Shown here in pieces: positions 1-9,593 of a stretch of DNA of 64,000 nucleotides; position 1 is the stretch's first letter, and every line of letters starts with the position of its first letter. The notes under the pieces were generated by a model that was given only the letters and a program-made list of their open reading frames with translations, did not search any database and had not been told where the DNA came from. Origin of the DNA: Phenylobacterium sp. GTDB taxonomy: Bacteria; Pseudomonadota; Alphaproteobacteria; Caulobacterales; Caulobacteraceae. A program made the position numbers and the translations under genes. The stretch covers positions 124,001 through 188,000 of the forward strand of contig NZ_SCTC01000053.1 of the NCBI RefSeq assembly GCF_004299445.1, written 5' to 3'.

Positions 1-1546
1 CGAAGCCGACATTCAGGCTGGCCAGGCCCAGGTTCTGCAGGAAAGCCGAGTAGTCCGATCCCGATCCCAAGGGCTCGATCGGCAGATCGCGGGCGTGATC
101 CGTGGCCATCTTGCCCAGCGCGACCTGCCGCGGCGTGGCGGTGGGCGAGGTCGCGTCCACTTCCAGGCCCGCGCGAAGGCGGTCGCGCACCGACACGCCG
201 GTCTGCGGGTCGATCACGTCGGCCGAAACCTCGTTGACGAAATGCTGCAGCGAATGGCTGCCGCCCACGCCCAGGAAGCCGCGGCTGTTGGAGTCGGAGT
301 TGATGTAGACGAGCGCCTTCTTCTTGAGCTCGGCGGCATGGGTCTCGGCCCATTCGGTCGAGCCCAGCAGCATCGGCTCCTCGGCGTCCCAGCTGGTGTA
401 GACGATGGTGCGCTTGGGCTTCCAGCCGGCCTTTACGAGGGCGCCCAGCGCCTTGGCCTCGCCCATCATGGCCACGTGACCCGACAGCGGGTCCGAGGCG
501 CCGAACACCCAGCCGTCGCGGTGGTTGCCGCGGACGATCCACTCGTCGGGCCGCGTCTTGCCCTTCAGCGTGGCGATGACGTTGTAGGCCGGCTTCAGCG
601 ACCAGTCGGACTCGACCTTGATATGGACCCTGGCCCCGTCGCCGCCGCCCACATGGTAGGTGATCGGCAGCGAGCCGCGCCAGGCGGCCGGCGCCACCGG
701 GCCGTCGAGGGCCGCCAGCAGCACCTGGGCGTCGCCGTACGACAGCGGCAGGGTGGGGATCTTCAGGATGGTCTGGGCGTCGGCGCGCGCCACCCGCTTG
801 GCGTCCTTGGTCGAACCGTACCCGGGGGTCGTCGGGTCGCCCGGGAAGACGGTCATGTCGGCCACCGAGCCGCGCTGGAAGCCCTGCGGCGGCCGCGCCG
901 CGCCCTTGGGATAGACGTCGTCCACCGAATAGCCGTCGTCGCGCGGGTCGGAGTAGATGATCGCGCCCACCGCGCCGTGCTCCTGCGCCAGCTTGGGCTT
1001 CAGGCCGCGCCAGCCTGCGCCGTAACGGGCGATGACGATCTTGCCCTTCACCGAGACGCCCAGGCGCTCCAGGGCGTCGTAGTCGGCGGGCATGCCGTAG
1101 TTCACGTAGACCAGCGGGGCGGTGACATCGCCGTCCCCCTGGAACGCCACATAGGCCGGCAGCTGGTCCTGGGTGCGGCTCGAGCTTTCGTCGCCGGGGA
1201 TCGGCCGCTCGGTCAGCGTGGCCTTGAACGGCGCGCCCGCTCCGGCTGTCAGCTCCAGGGCGACCTCCTTGGGCGTCGGATAGAGCACCCAGAACGTCTC
1301 GATCTTCGCGTCCCAGCCCCAGCTCCTGAACTGGGCCAGGGTCATTTCGGCGTTCTTCTTATTGTGGGGCGCGCCCACGTGGATCGGCTCGGCCGACATG
1401 GTCTTCAGCCAGCCGCCCATCTCGGCGTTGTCGATCATCCCGTCGAACTTCGCCTCGAGCGCCTTGTCCGGGGCGGCCAGGCCGGCGGCGGGCAGCAGCG
1501 CCGCGGCGGCGACGGCGGCGAAGAGCAGACGCGAACGAGATGACAT
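1..1546 (-). CDS. Secreted M28 peptidase, glutamate carboxypeptidase II-like (C-terminus cut by window edge)
   Basis: Reading the minus strand from an ATG at 1546 gives an open frame running off the left edge. The N-terminus is a signal peptide of about 25 residues (Arg-rich start, Ala/Leu core, ending GLAA). A protease-associated-like middle part is followed by motifs of the glutamate carboxypeptidase II branch of family M28: HRDGWVFGASDPLSG (zinc-binding His and bridging Asp), SWDAEEPMLLGSTEWAE (general base Glu and zinc Glu) and YINSDS (zinc Asp). It probably cleaves small peptides or acyl-glutamates in the periplasm. The final His ligand and dimerisation domain lie outside the window. It is divergent from glmU. 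Confidence 0.85.
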   Translation of the reverse strand, partial: MSSRSRLLFAAVAAAALLPAAGLAAPDKALEAKFDGMIDNAEMGGWLKTMSAEPIHVGAPHNKKNAEMTLAQFRSWGWDAKIETFWVLYPTPKEVALELTAGAGAPFKATLTERPIPGDESSSRTQDQLPAYVAFQGDGDVTAPLVYVNYGMPADYDALERLGVSVKGKIVIARYGAGWRGLKPKLAQEHGAVGAIIYSDPRDDGYSVDDVYPKGAARPPQGFQRGSVADMTVFPGDPTTPGYGSTKDAKRVARADAQTILKIPTLPLSYGDAQVLLAALDGPVAPAAWRGSLPITYHVGGGDGARVHIKVESDWSLKPAYNVIATLKGKTRPDEWIVRGNHRDGWVFGASDPLSGHVAMMGEAKALGALVKAGWKPKRTIVYTSWDAEEPMLLGSTEWAETHAAELKKKALVYINSDSNSRGFLGVGGSHSLQHFVNEVSADVIDPQTGVSVRDRLRAGLEVDATSPTATPRQVALGKMATDHARDLPIEPLGSGSDYSAFLQNLGLASLNVGF

Positions 1547-1656
1547 GGAGATTCCCCGACTGGACGGCGCGGACGCTAGCCCGCAGTCGCATCGGGTCAC
1601 AAGGCTTGCTAAGCCGAGGGGCCACTTAAGACTCGCCTTGCCGCCGGAGAGCCCGA

Positions 1657-3009
1657 ATGACCGCCAGAGCCGCCGTGATCATGGCCGCCGGCCACGGCAC
1701 GCGGATGAAGTCCAAGACGCCCAAGGTGCTGCACAGGGTGGGCGGGCGCACGCTGCTGGACCGCATCATCGACACCGTCCAGGCGGCGGGTTGCGAGCGG
1801 ATCCACGTGGTGGTGGGCACGATCCCCGCGGTGCGCAAGCTGGTGGTAGACCGCCTGGGCGAGGCCGCGGTGGTGGTCCAGGACCCGCCAAAGGGGACCG
1901 GCCACGCGGTCATGTGCGCAGAGGACGCCCTCCGCGACTTCGACGGCGACGTCCTGGTGGTCAACGCCGACCCGCCGCTTCTGACCGCCCAGGACCTGGA
2001 GCCGCTGTTCACGCTGCGCCGCGGCGGCGCGGCGCTGGCCCTGCTGGGGTTCGAGCCGGCAGACCCGCTGCTGTATGGCCGCATCCTGCGCGGGGCCGAC
2101 CAGCATGTGATCCGCATCGTCGAGCCCAGCGTGGCCAGCGACGAGGTCAAGGCCGTCAAGCTCTGCAACGCCGGCATGTACCTGGCGGGCCGCGAGGATC
2201 TGTTCCGCTGGCTGTCGCGGTTGACCGACGACAATCCCAAGAACGAGTACTTCCTCACCGGCATCGTCGCCGAGGCGGTGGCCGAGGAGAAGCTGGTCCG
2301 CGCCCACATCGCGCCCGAGACCTCGGTGATGGGCGCCGACACGCCGATGCAGCTGAGTCAGGCCGAGGCCGAATTCCAGAAGCGCCGCCGCGCCCACTTC
2401 CTCGCAGGGGGCGTGGCGATGACCGCGCCCGAGACGGTGTTCTTCGCCTGGGACACCGAGATCGCCCCCGGCGCGACCGTCGAGCCCTTTGTGGTCTTTG
2501 CGCCCGGCGTGAAGGTGGCGACCGGCGCGGTGATCCGGGCCTTCAGCCACCTGGAGGGCTGCATGGTGCGCGAGGACGCTCTGGTTGGCCCCTACGCCCG
2601 CCTGCGTCCGGGGGCCGACATCGGCGAGGAAGCCCACATCGGCAACTTCGTGGAAGTGAAGAAGGTCACGGTCGGCAAGGGCGCCAAGGCCAACCACCTG
2701 AGCTACCTGGGCGACGGCACGGTGGGCGCCGGCGCCAACATCGGGGCCGGCACGATCTTCTGCAACTACGACGGCTTCTTCAAATACGACACCCACGTCG
2801 GCGAGGGCGCCTTCATCGGCTCGAACTCGGCCCTGGTGGCGCCCGTGACGGTCGGGGCGGGCGCCTACACCGGCTCGGGCTCGGTGATCACCAAGGACGT
2901 GACGCCCGACGCCCTGGCCCTGTCGCGACCGGCCCAGGTGGAGAAGCTGGGCTGGGCGGCGCGGTTCCGCGAGGTGATGGGCGCGCGGAAGAAGGCGCAG
3001 GGGAAATGA
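1657..3009 (+). CDS. glmU: Bifunctional UDP-GlcNAc pyrophosphorylase / glucosamine-1-phosphate acetyltransferase
   Basis: GlmU acetylates glucosamine-1-phosphate and then uridylates it to UDP-GlcNAc, the precursor of peptidoglycan and lipid A; it is cytoplasmic. The 450-residue length is normal. The nucleotidyltransferase signature [17 protein letters not shown] is at residues 10-26, with NADPPLLT in place of the usual GDxPLL loop (Asp kept). The C-terminal part is a left-handed beta-helix acyltransferase with hexapeptide repeats (about residues 265-440) and the motifs [19 protein letters not shown] and NHLSYLGD. The ATG at 1657 has GGAGAG nearby. A long inverted repeat separates it from rpiA. 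Confidence 0.97.
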   Translation: MTARAAVIMAAGHGTRMKSKTPKVLHRVGGRTLLDRIIDTVQAAGCERIHVVVGTIPAVRKLVVDRLGEAAVVVQDPPKGTGHAVMCAEDALRDFDGDVLVVNADPPLLTAQDLEPLFTLRRGGAALALLGFEPADPLLYGRILRGADQHVIRIVEPSVASDEVKAVKLCNAGMYLAGREDLFRWLSRLTDDNPKNEYFLTGIVAEAVAEEKLVRAHIAPETSVMGADTPMQLSQAEAEFQKRRRAHFLAGGVAMTAPETVFFAWDTEIAPGATVEPFVVFAPGVKVATGAVIRAFSHLEGCMVREDALVGPYARLRPGADIGEEAHIGNFVEVKKVTVGKGAKANHLSYLGDGTVGAGANIGAGTIFCNYDGFFKYDTHVGEGAFIGSNSALVAPVTVGAGAYTGSGSVITKDVTPDALALSRPAQVEKLGWAARFREVMGARKKAQGK

Positions 3010-3026
3010 GCAGGCGCGTTCCTTTT

Positions 3027-3164
3027 CCCTCCCTTAATGGGGAGGGACAGGCGGCGAAGCCGCCAGGGTGGGGAAGTGTGGGCCGGAGCGCGGAAGTCGG
3101 GGAGGATCGCGACTTCCCCACCCTGACCGCCTCCGGCGGTCTGTCCCTCCCCATTAAGGGAGGG
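3027..3164. repeat. Long imperfect inverted repeat (REP-like intergenic palindrome)
   Basis: The arm at 3027-3076 is nearly the reverse complement of the arm at 3113-3164. Each arm contains its own small palindromes: GGCGGCGAAGCCGCC in the left arm, ACCGCCTCCGGCGGT in the right, and CCCTCCC/GGGAGGG at both outer ends. The two inner palindromes differ but each stays self-complementary. The right end, GGGAGGGAGGAT, lies directly before the rpiA ATG and is its only plausible ribosome binding site. A single related arm occurs at 34931-34973. No transposase is nearby. Confidence 0.85.
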
Positions 3165-3169
3165 AGGAT

Positions 3170-3850
3170 ATGAGCGAGGACCAGAAGCGCGCCGCCGGCG
3201 AAGCCGCCGCGGCCCTGGTCAAGCCCGGCATGGTCGTGGGTCTGGGCACCGGCTCCACAGCGGCTTGGTTCGTCCGCGCCCTGGCCGCGCGCAAGCTGGA
3301 CATCGTGGGCGTTCCGACCTCGCAGGCCACGGCCGAGCTGGCGGCCGGCCTGGGTCTCCGGCTGGGCGAACTGGGCGAGGGGAAGGGCATCGACCTGACC
3401 GTCGACGGCGCCGACGAGATCGGGCCGGGCCTCTCGCTGATCAAGGGCGGCGGCGCCGCCCTGCTGCGCGAGAAGCTGGTCTGGGAAGCCTCGAAATCCT
3501 GCGTCGTGATCGCCGACGCCGCCAAGACTGTGAAGACGCTCGGGAAATTCCCGCTGCCGATCGAGGTGGTGGCGTTCGGTCACAAGACCACGGCGGCCCG
3601 AATCTGCGACGCGCTGGCGGAATGCGATATCGGCATCGCACCGATACTGCGTCGCAAGGACGGCGAGCCTGTCAAAACCGACGGCGGCAACCTTATCTAT
3701 GACGCTCACTGCGGCCGGATCGAGGAACCGGCGGCCCTGGCGGCGGCGCTGAAGAGCGTCACCGGCGTGGTCGACCACGGCCTCTTCCTCGACCTGGCCG
3801 ACCGCGCGCTGGTCGGCACGCCCGACGGCGTGATCGAACTCGAACCTTAG
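3170..3850 (+). CDS. rpiA: Ribose-5-phosphate isomerase A
   Basis: It interconverts ribose-5-phosphate and ribulose-5-phosphate in the pentose phosphate pathway. The 226-residue protein has the family's GLGTGST phosphate-binding loop (residues 24-30), DGADE (79-83, catalytic acid region) and KGGGAALLREK (92-102). Length is normal. The start ATG at 3170 directly follows GGGAGGGAGGAT, the end of the intergenic repeat, which can fold back on CCCTCCC upstream. The gene ends 11 nt before gor, so the two are probably co-transcribed, linking NADPH supply with glutathione reduction. Confidence 0.96.
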   Translation: MSEDQKRAAGEAAAALVKPGMVVGLGTGSTAAWFVRALAARKLDIVGVPTSQATAELAAGLGLRLGELGEGKGIDLTVDGADEIGPGLSLIKGGGAALLREKLVWEASKSCVVIADAAKTVKTLGKFPLPIEVVAFGHKTTAARICDALAECDIGIAPILRRKDGEPVKTDGGNLIYDAHCGRIEEPAALAAALKSVTGVVDHGLFLDLADRALVGTPDGVIELEP

Positions 3851-3861
3851 GAGGGCCACCT

Positions 3862-5241
3862 TTGGCCTACGACTACGATCTCTTCGTCATCGGCGCCGGC
3901 TCGGGCGGCGTTCGGGCCTCGCGGCTGGCGGCCATGACCGGCGCCAAGGTGCTGGTGGCCGAGGAGCACCGCGTGGGCGGCACCTGCGTGATCCGCGGCT
4001 GCGTGCCCAAGAAGTTCATGGTCTATGCCTCTGAATATGCAAAGTCTTTCGAGACCGCGCGCGGCTACGGCTGGACCGTGCCCGAGGCCACCTTCGACTG
4101 GCCGCGTTTCCTGATGGCCAAGGACAACGAGATCGCCCGGCTGTCGGGCATCTATGTCCGCAACCTGCAGAACGCCGGGGCCGAGCTGGTCCACGGGAAG
4201 GCCCGGCTGGTCGACGCTCATACGGTCGAGGTCGAGGGCCGTGGCCGTGTCACCGCCGACAAGATCCTGGTCGCCACCGGCGGCCGCCCCTGGATGCCCG
4301 CCGACCTGCCGGGCGTCGAGCACGCCATCACCTCGAACGAGGCGTTCCACCTGGAACAGCTACCCAAGCGCGTCGTGATCGTCGGCGGCGGCTATATCGC
4401 GCTGGAGTTCGCCTGCATCTTCAACGGCCTGGGCGTGGATACGACGGTGGTCCATCGCGGGCCCAACGTCCTGCGCGGCTTCGACGACGACATCCGCAGC
4501 CATGTAGCCGAGGAGTTGGAGGCCGCCGGCGTGAAGGTCCGCCTCGGAACCCAGATCGGCCGCATCGAGAAGACGGCGACGGGCCTCGTGGCCCATTGCG
4601 TCGACGGTCACGCGACCGAGGCCGATGTGATCATGTTCGCGGTCGGGCGCGTGCCCTACACCGACGACCTGGGGCTGGAGGCCGCCGGCGTCGCGCTCAC
4701 CGAGACCGGCGCCGTGAAGGTGGACGCGTACTCGCGCTCGAGCGTCGACAACATCTGGGCCGTGGGCGACGTCACCGACCGCATCAACCTGACACCGGTC
4801 GCCATCCGCGAAGGCGCGGCCTTCGCCCAGACGGTGTTCTACGACAACCCGACGACCTTCGATCACGACATGGTCGCCTCGGCGGTGTTCACCCAGCCAC
4901 AGGTGGGCTCGGTCGGCATGTCCGAGGCCGACGCGCGCCACAAGCATGGCAAGGTCGACGTCTATCTCTCCAAGTTCCGCCCGATGAAGGAGACCTTCTA
5001 CGGCGGCCACCAGCGGGCATTGATCAAGCTGGTGGTGGAGCAGGGGACCGAGAAGATCCTGGGCTGCCACGTGGTGGGCCCCGACGCCGGCGAGATCATT
5101 CAGATGGCCGCCATCGCGCTGAAGATGGGCGTGACCAAGCCGCAGTGGGACTCGACCTGCGCCGTCCACCCGACCCTGGCCGAGGAACTGGTCACGATGC
5201 GCGAGAAGTACACGCCGCCGGCCCTTGGCGCGGTGGCGTAG
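3862..5241 (+). CDS. gor: Glutathione-disulfide reductase
   Basis: A flavoprotein that reduces glutathione disulfide with NADPH in the cytoplasm. The 459-residue protein has an FAD-binding GAGSGGVRASR motif at 11-21, the redox-active disulfide GGTCVIRGCVPKK (Cys42 and Cys47), a second Rossmann motif VGGGYIALEF, and the C-terminal HPTLAEE with catalytic His436 and Glu441. The start is TTG at 3862, supported by AGGAGGG at 3849-3854; in-frame upstream sequence belongs to rpiA. A related disulfide reductase (mycothione or trypanothione type) is less likely in this lineage. Confidence 0.93.
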   Translation: MAYDYDLFVIGAGSGGVRASRLAAMTGAKVLVAEEHRVGGTCVIRGCVPKKFMVYASEYAKSFETARGYGWTVPEATFDWPRFLMAKDNEIARLSGIYVRNLQNAGAELVHGKARLVDAHTVEVEGRGRVTADKILVATGGRPWMPADLPGVEHAITSNEAFHLEQLPKRVVIVGGGYIALEFACIFNGLGVDTTVVHRGPNVLRGFDDDIRSHVAEELEAAGVKVRLGTQIGRIEKTATGLVAHCVDGHATEADVIMFAVGRVPYTDDLGLEAAGVALTETGAVKVDAYSRSSVDNIWAVGDVTDRINLTPVAIREGAAFAQTVFYDNPTTFDHDMVASAVFTQPQVGSVGMSEADARHKHGKVDVYLSKFRPMKETFYGGHQRALIKLVVEQGTEKILGCHVVGPDAGEIIQMAAIALKMGVTKPQWDSTCAVHPTLAEELVTMREKYTPPALGAVA

Positions 5242-5268
5242 ACCGCCGAAGCCGCTTATCACGCCGCC

Positions 5269-6456
5269 ATGAGCGACACGGCGCCGGCGGCGCGGGACGG
5301 GCTGGGAGTCTGGTGCGGCTGGGTGCTGACCGCCGTCGCCGTGCTGACTCCGCTCATGGCCTGGCTGGGTCCCCTGGGCTTCGCGCCGCTTCTGGGCCTG
5401 GCCGGACTGCTCTGCCTGCCGGCGTTCCGGGTGAGCCTGCTCGAGGCGCCGCTTCTGGTGGTGCTGGCTCTGGCGGCGGCCTGGGCGGCCGTTTCGGGCC
5501 TCTGGAGCCCCTACAAGCCCGGCGAACTCGAGGAGTCCACGGCCCTCAAGATCGCGTTGCAGATCCCGCTCTACTGGGCCGCCTGGAGCGCCGCGCGCCG
5601 CGTCGCCCCGCCGCACAGACGGCGGATCCTCCGGATTCTCGCCTGGGGCCTGGCCATCTACGGCGTGATCCTGCTGATCGAGGCCGTCACGGGCGCGGCC
5701 GTCTACCAGGCGCTGCGGAACGCCATCGGCGATCCGATCCGCCCCGATCTCGCCCGCAAGAACATCGCCCAGGGCAGCTTTGCGCTGGCGCTCCTGTGGC
5801 CGGTGGCGCTGGCGGCCGGCGTCCGCGCCGGGGCGCCGGCGTGGCTCGCGCTGCCGATGGCGGCCGGCGCCGCGCTTCTGGCCACCCGCTTCCTGTCCGA
5901 CGCGCCGACCCTGGCCGTCGGTTTCGCCATCCTGATCGCGGGCGTCACCCTGGTGTGGCCTCGGACGGCGCCCAAGGTGTTCGGCGCCGGCGTGGCCCTG
6001 CTGATCGTGGCTATGCCGCTCGTCATCCTGGTGGTGAAGGCGGTGGGCGCGGGCCAGCACCTGCCGGTCTCGTGGGCCCAGCGGGTCGGCTACTGGACCT
6101 ATGCGCTGGAGCGGATCGCCGAGAAGCCCTGGACCGGCTGGGGCCTGGACGCCAGCCGCGCCTTCAGCCCCTACATCCAGCTCCACCCCCACAACGGCCC
6201 ACTGCAGCTCTGGCTGGAACTGGGGCTGCTGGGCGCCCTGGCGGCGGCGCTGGTCTGGGTGTTCATCTTCCGGCGTCTGGCTCGCGATGCTCGCAACCTC
6301 GTGGCCGCCGGGTCGGCCGCCTCGGCTGCGGTGTACGTCTTCTTCGGCGCCATCAGTTTCGGCGTCTGGCAGGAGTGGTGGCTGGCCCTGGGCGCGCTCA
6401 CCGCGGTGATCGCCGCGATGGGTGACGGCGAAGAGGCGGCGTCGCAGGGGAGGTGA
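5269..6456 (+). CDS. O-antigen ligase / polymerase-like polytopic membrane protein
   Basis: This 395-residue protein is mostly hydrophobic, with roughly ten membrane segments. A long periplasmic loop near residues 280-320 carries GWGLDAS and HPHNGPLQLWLELG, the Wzy_C / O-antigen ligase pattern (HxHN followed by an E-x-G-x-x-G helix). Members join or polymerise surface glycans at the outer face of the inner membrane. No other glycan genes are adjacent, so the substrate cannot be read from context. It sits 27 nt after gor on the same strand. Confidence 0.8.
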   Translation: MSDTAPAARDGLGVWCGWVLTAVAVLTPLMAWLGPLGFAPLLGLAGLLCLPAFRVSLLEAPLLVVLALAAAWAAVSGLWSPYKPGELEESTALKIALQIPLYWAAWSAARRVAPPHRRRILRILAWGLAIYGVILLIEAVTGAAVYQALRNAIGDPIRPDLARKNIAQGSFALALLWPVALAAGVRAGAPAWLALPMAAGAALLATRFLSDAPTLAVGFAILIAGVTLVWPRTAPKVFGAGVALLIVAMPLVILVVKAVGAGQHLPVSWAQRVGYWTYALERIAEKPWTGWGLDASRAFSPYIQLHPHNGPLQLWLELGLLGALAAALVWVFIFRRLARDARNLVAAGSAASAAVYVFFGAISFGVWQEWWLALGALTAVIAAMGDGEEAASQGR

Positions 6457-6523
6457 CGCCTCGGGCCGCGTCGAGTAAAACGCCCGGCCCGCCGAACGCC
6501 CGGCGGTTCCTGAGTGAACACCG

Positions 6524-7903
6524 ATGACCGAAGCCTGGACACCCGCCTCCTGGAGAAGCAAGCCCGCCAAGCACATCCCGGCTGACTACCCGGACCTGGC
6601 TGAGCTGTCGCGCGTGGAGACCCAGCTTCGCAAGATGCCGCCGCTGGTGTTCGCCGGCGAGGCGCGTCGGCTGAAGAGCCTTCTGGGCGACGTGGCCGCG
6701 GGCAAGGCGTTCCTGCTGCAGGGCGGAGACTGCGCCGAGAGCTTCAAGGAATTCGCGGCCGACAACATCCGCGACATGTTCCGCCTCATCCTGCAGATGG
6801 CGGTGGTGCTGACCTTCGCCGGCGGCAAGCCGATCGTGAAGGTGGGGCGCATGGCCGGCCAGTTCGGCAAGCCGCGCTCATCGCCGGTCGAGACCATCGG
6901 CGGCGTCGAGCTGCCCAGCTACCGGGGCGACAACATCAACGGCATGGAGTTCACGCCCGAGGCGCGGATCCCCGATCCCCAGCGGCTGATCCAGGCCTAC
7001 AGCCAGTCGGCGGCGACGCTGAACCTGCTGCGCGCCTTCGCCGGCGGCGGCTATGCCGACCTCTACAACATCCACCGCTGGACGCTGGGCTTTGTGGCCG
7101 ACAGCCCGCAGGGTGCGCGCTACCGCGAACTGGGCGACAAGATCTCGGAGAGCCTGCGCTTCATGGACGCCCTGGGCATCAACGCCCAGACCCACCCGAC
7201 CATCCACCAGGTGGAGTTCTTCACCAGCCATGAGGGCCTGCTGCTGGGCTACGAGGAGGCCATGACCCGGGTCGATAGCACCTCGGGCGAATGGTACGAC
7301 ACCTCGGCCCACCTGCTGTGGATCGGCGAGCGCACGCGCCAACTGGACCACGCCCACATCGAGTTCTTCCGCGGCATCAGGAACCCGATCGGCATGAAGG
7401 TGGGCCCGACGCTTGAAGGCGACGAGCTGAACCGCCTGATCGACGTGCTGAACCCCACCGAGGAAGCCGGCCGCCTGACGCTGTACGGCCGTTTCGGCTC
7501 CGACAAGATCGCCGGGCGCCTGCCCGACCTGCTCAAGGCCACCAAGGGCCGCAACGTGGTCTGGGCCATCGACCCGATGCACGGCAATACGCTGACCGCC
7601 ACCAACGGCTACAAGACGCGGCCCTTCGACCGCATCCTGTCGGAGGTGAAGGCCTTCGTGGACATTTGCATCGCCGAGGGGACCCACCCCGGCGGCGTGC
7701 ATCTGGAAATGACGGGCCAGAACGTCACCGAGTGCCTGGGCGGCGCCCGCGCGCTCAGCGAAGGCGACCTGGCCGACCGCTACCACACCCACTGCGACCC
7801 CCGCCTCAACGGCGAACAGGCCCTGGAGCTGGCGTTCCTGGTCGCCGAGCGGCTGAAGGATGACCGCGTAGACCTGAACCAACGCGTCGCGCAGGCGATC
7901 TAA
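6524..7903 (+). CDS. Class II 3-deoxy-7-phosphoheptulonate synthase
   Basis: It condenses phosphoenolpyruvate with erythrose-4-phosphate, the first step of the shikimate pathway. The 459 residues match the plant-like class II (AroA-II) family. [11 protein letters not shown] contains metal-ligand Cys70. [11 protein letters not shown], the [13 protein letters not shown] region, WAIDPMHGN and [15 protein letters not shown] follow in the expected order. The ATG at 6524 leaves 67 nt after the previous gene, enough for its own promoter, although I could not define one. A strong hairpin follows the stop. Confidence 0.95.
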   Translation: MTEAWTPASWRSKPAKHIPADYPDLAELSRVETQLRKMPPLVFAGEARRLKSLLGDVAAGKAFLLQGGDCAESFKEFAADNIRDMFRLILQMAVVLTFAGGKPIVKVGRMAGQFGKPRSSPVETIGGVELPSYRGDNINGMEFTPEARIPDPQRLIQAYSQSAATLNLLRAFAGGGYADLYNIHRWTLGFVADSPQGARYRELGDKISESLRFMDALGINAQTHPTIHQVEFFTSHEGLLLGYEEAMTRVDSTSGEWYDTSAHLLWIGERTRQLDHAHIEFFRGIRNPIGMKVGPTLEGDELNRLIDVLNPTEEAGRLTLYGRFGSDKIAGRLPDLLKATKGRNVVWAIDPMHGNTLTATNGYKTRPFDRILSEVKAFVDICIAEGTHPGGVHLEMTGQNVTECLGGARALSEGDLADRYHTHCDPRLNGEQALELAFLVAERLKDDRVDLNQRVAQAI

Positions 7904-7918
7904 AAGACACACTGTTCA

Positions 7919-7951
7919 CCTCTCCCAGGCGCGGCAGCGCCGTGGGAGAGG
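7919..7951. terminator. Strong hairpin after DAHP synthase
   Basis: CCTCTCCCA at 7919-7927 pairs with TGGGAGAGG at 7943-7951, and GGCGC at 7928-7932 pairs with GCGCC at 7937-7941 around a GGCA loop. This gives a 14-bp stem with one extra base. It starts 15 nt after the stop codon. There is no T tract, so it may be a processing or stability element, or an interspersed palindrome, rather than a classical terminator. Confidence 0.5.
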
Positions 7952-8084
7952 CCGGGAGAGGGCGGCGCGGCCGTGGATGCACGCCCGACGTTGGACCCGA
8001 TCGCACCGCGAGCTGGTCGGCGGAAGCCCCCCGGTCAGCGCATGCCCGGCGGCTCCGGCTGGTGAGCCCCGGGGGCGGCGGCTT

Positions 8085-9353
8085 CTAGACGGCGAGCCCC
8101 GACTTGAACAGCCCGACGATCTCATCGGCGATTCGGTGCGGCTTGGAGTTGTCGAGCTGGTCGATCCACTTCGGGATCCAGAGAAAGGCTCCCGCCCGCG
8201 CAATGGTGAGCGGGCGGTAGTCCACCCTGCGCCGGGTGCCGTCGGCGATGCCTTCCATCGCCACGGCGTCGCTGCGCTCCAAGAGCTTGCGAAGCCTGTC
8301 GGCAAACGTGGCGCGCAACCCCGGATCCAGCACCTCGCCACCCATCCAGGCCGCTACGGGTTGCAGCGGCCCGGCCTGCGCCTGCGTGTTGAGATGCGTA
8401 ATGATCAGAGACTTCTCGAGGCCGTCGCGACCGTTCCGCTCGGCGAAATCCATGAACACCTCGTAGAGCTTGTAGCCCCGCTCGAGGCAACCGCGGATGA
8501 GGTCCTCGCGATCGTTGAAGTAATGGTAGACGGTCCCGCGCGTGACGCCCAGGGCGGCCACGACGTCCTCGAGAGACAGGCTTTCGGCGCCGCGAAGGTT
8601 GATGAGCTTCGAGCCGGCCATGAGGATCTGCTCGATGCGCAGGTCGGCCACGCTGAGGGCGTCCAATCCACGCACCTGCAGCGGGGAAAACATGTCGGCG
8701 CTCTGATGGAGCGCGAATGGCGTGTCGCGGTCCGTGGCCGAGCCCCACGCGACGAAGTCCAGGATCGCAGCGACGTTCTCGATGTCGCGCTCGGCTTCGA
8801 CCCACTGCCCGGAGACGCGATAGAAGGCCACCATCGAAGGCAGCACCCGGGCGATCAGCTGCTCGTCGCACGGGCGGATGTTGCCCAGTCGGATGCCCTC
8901 GCCGATCATGGCGGCCAGCCGCTCGTAGTTGCGGCGAACGTCACGGGTGATGATCTCACGAGGGCCCGGGGACAGCAGGCCGATGTCGGTGATGACCGCC
9001 GTTCGCTTGGCCTCTTCGCCGAGACTTTCCTCCAGATAGCGGAGCACCCGCGGAAGGCCTGGCGCAGCCGCCTCCGCGCGGTCCAGCCACTCGGTCTCGG
9101 CCGCACAGCTGCGCTGGTAGCAGCGGAACACCAGGTCCTCGCGGTCGGCGACGTAGTGGTAGACCGTCGCCCGGCTGAGGCCGAGCGCCTTGGAGAGATC
9201 CGCAAGGCCCACGGCGCCCACCCCGTGGGCATTGAACAGCTGCGCGGCGGCCGCAAGAATCTGCTCCTGTTTGGAGACCTTGGGCTCAACGTCGCGCCGG
9301 CGCGTCCGCGCGGTCCTGGTCCGCCCCGCGCTCTCGGCCTTCTCAATCGTCAC
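8085..9353 (-). CDS. TetR/AcrR-family regulator with two tandem DNA-binding domains
   Basis: The 422-residue protein is about twice the usual TetR length. Residues 28-74 form one TetR N-terminal domain (QILAAAAQLFNAHG, ADLSKALGLS, ATVYHYVADREDLV). Residues 238-284 form a second complete one (IEQILMAGSKLINLRG, EDVVAALGVT, GTVYHYFNDREDLI). Each is followed by a helical region of the kind used for ligand binding and dimerisation, so it reads as two whole TetR proteins fused head to tail. The ATG at 9353 faces a 240-bp spacer shared with the divergent TonB receptor. By the usual logic of the family it should repress that operon and perhaps itself. Confidence 0.9.
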   Translation of the reverse strand: MTIEKAESAGRTRTARTRRRDVEPKVSKQEQILAAAAQLFNAHGVGAVGLADLSKALGLSRATVYHYVADREDLVFRCYQRSCAAETEWLDRAEAAAPGLPRVLRYLEESLGEEAKRTAVITDIGLLSPGPREIITRDVRRNYERLAAMIGEGIRLGNIRPCDEQLIARVLPSMVAFYRVSGQWVEAERDIENVAAILDFVAWGSATDRDTPFALHQSADMFSPLQVRGLDALSVADLRIEQILMAGSKLINLRGAESLSLEDVVAALGVTRGTVYHYFNDREDLIRGCLERGYKLYEVFMDFAERNGRDGLEKSLIITHLNTQAQAGPLQPVAAWMGGEVLDPGLRATFADRLRKLLERSDAVAMEGIADGTRRRVDYRPLTIARAGAFLWIPKWIDQLDNSKPHRIADEIVGLFKSGLAV

Positions 9354-9467
9354 GAACAGAATTCCTCAGAGCCGGCGATGCCGCCGCGAACCTAGGGCCC
9401 TGCGCGACGCCAACACAAGGCGTGGCAGCGGATGATCCTTCCTGTCAGGCAGTCAGCGTCGGACGTC

Positions 9468-9556
9468 GACGCATGTCAACATACATCAACGTCGAAATCG
9501 GTTGACCCGGATCGCCGACGCTGACACACGTCCACATACACAAACGTCGAAAATCG
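9468..9556. promoter_or_regulatory. Two operator-like direct repeats in the TetR/TonB divergent spacer
   Basis: A 33-nt unit at 9468-9500 recurs at 9523-9556. Both begin GAC and share ACATACA and AACGTCGAAA, ending TCG; start-to-start distance is 55 bp. The first copy is nested-palindromic (GACG/CGTC around ATGT/ACAT); in the second, ACGT flanks the core on both sides. They are AT-rich against the surroundings and lie 38 bp upstream of the TonB receptor start. They are candidate binding sites for the double-TetR protein encoded next door. Confidence 0.6.
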
Positions 9557-9593
9557 ACGGCGCGGCCTTTTGGCCTTCTTCGGGGAGTGAACG

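Noticed and set aside
95..1543. Long plus-strand open frame opposite the M28 peptidase
   Set aside because: It is rich in Arg/Gly/His without domain motifs, and the minus strand encodes a well conserved peptidase with active-site motifs.
4360..6576. Very long minus-strand open frame opposite gor and the O-antigen ligase gene
   Set aside because: High-GC antisense frames stay open by chance; composition is Gln/His/Arg/Gly-rich with no recognisable fold, while the plus strand has clear enzymes.
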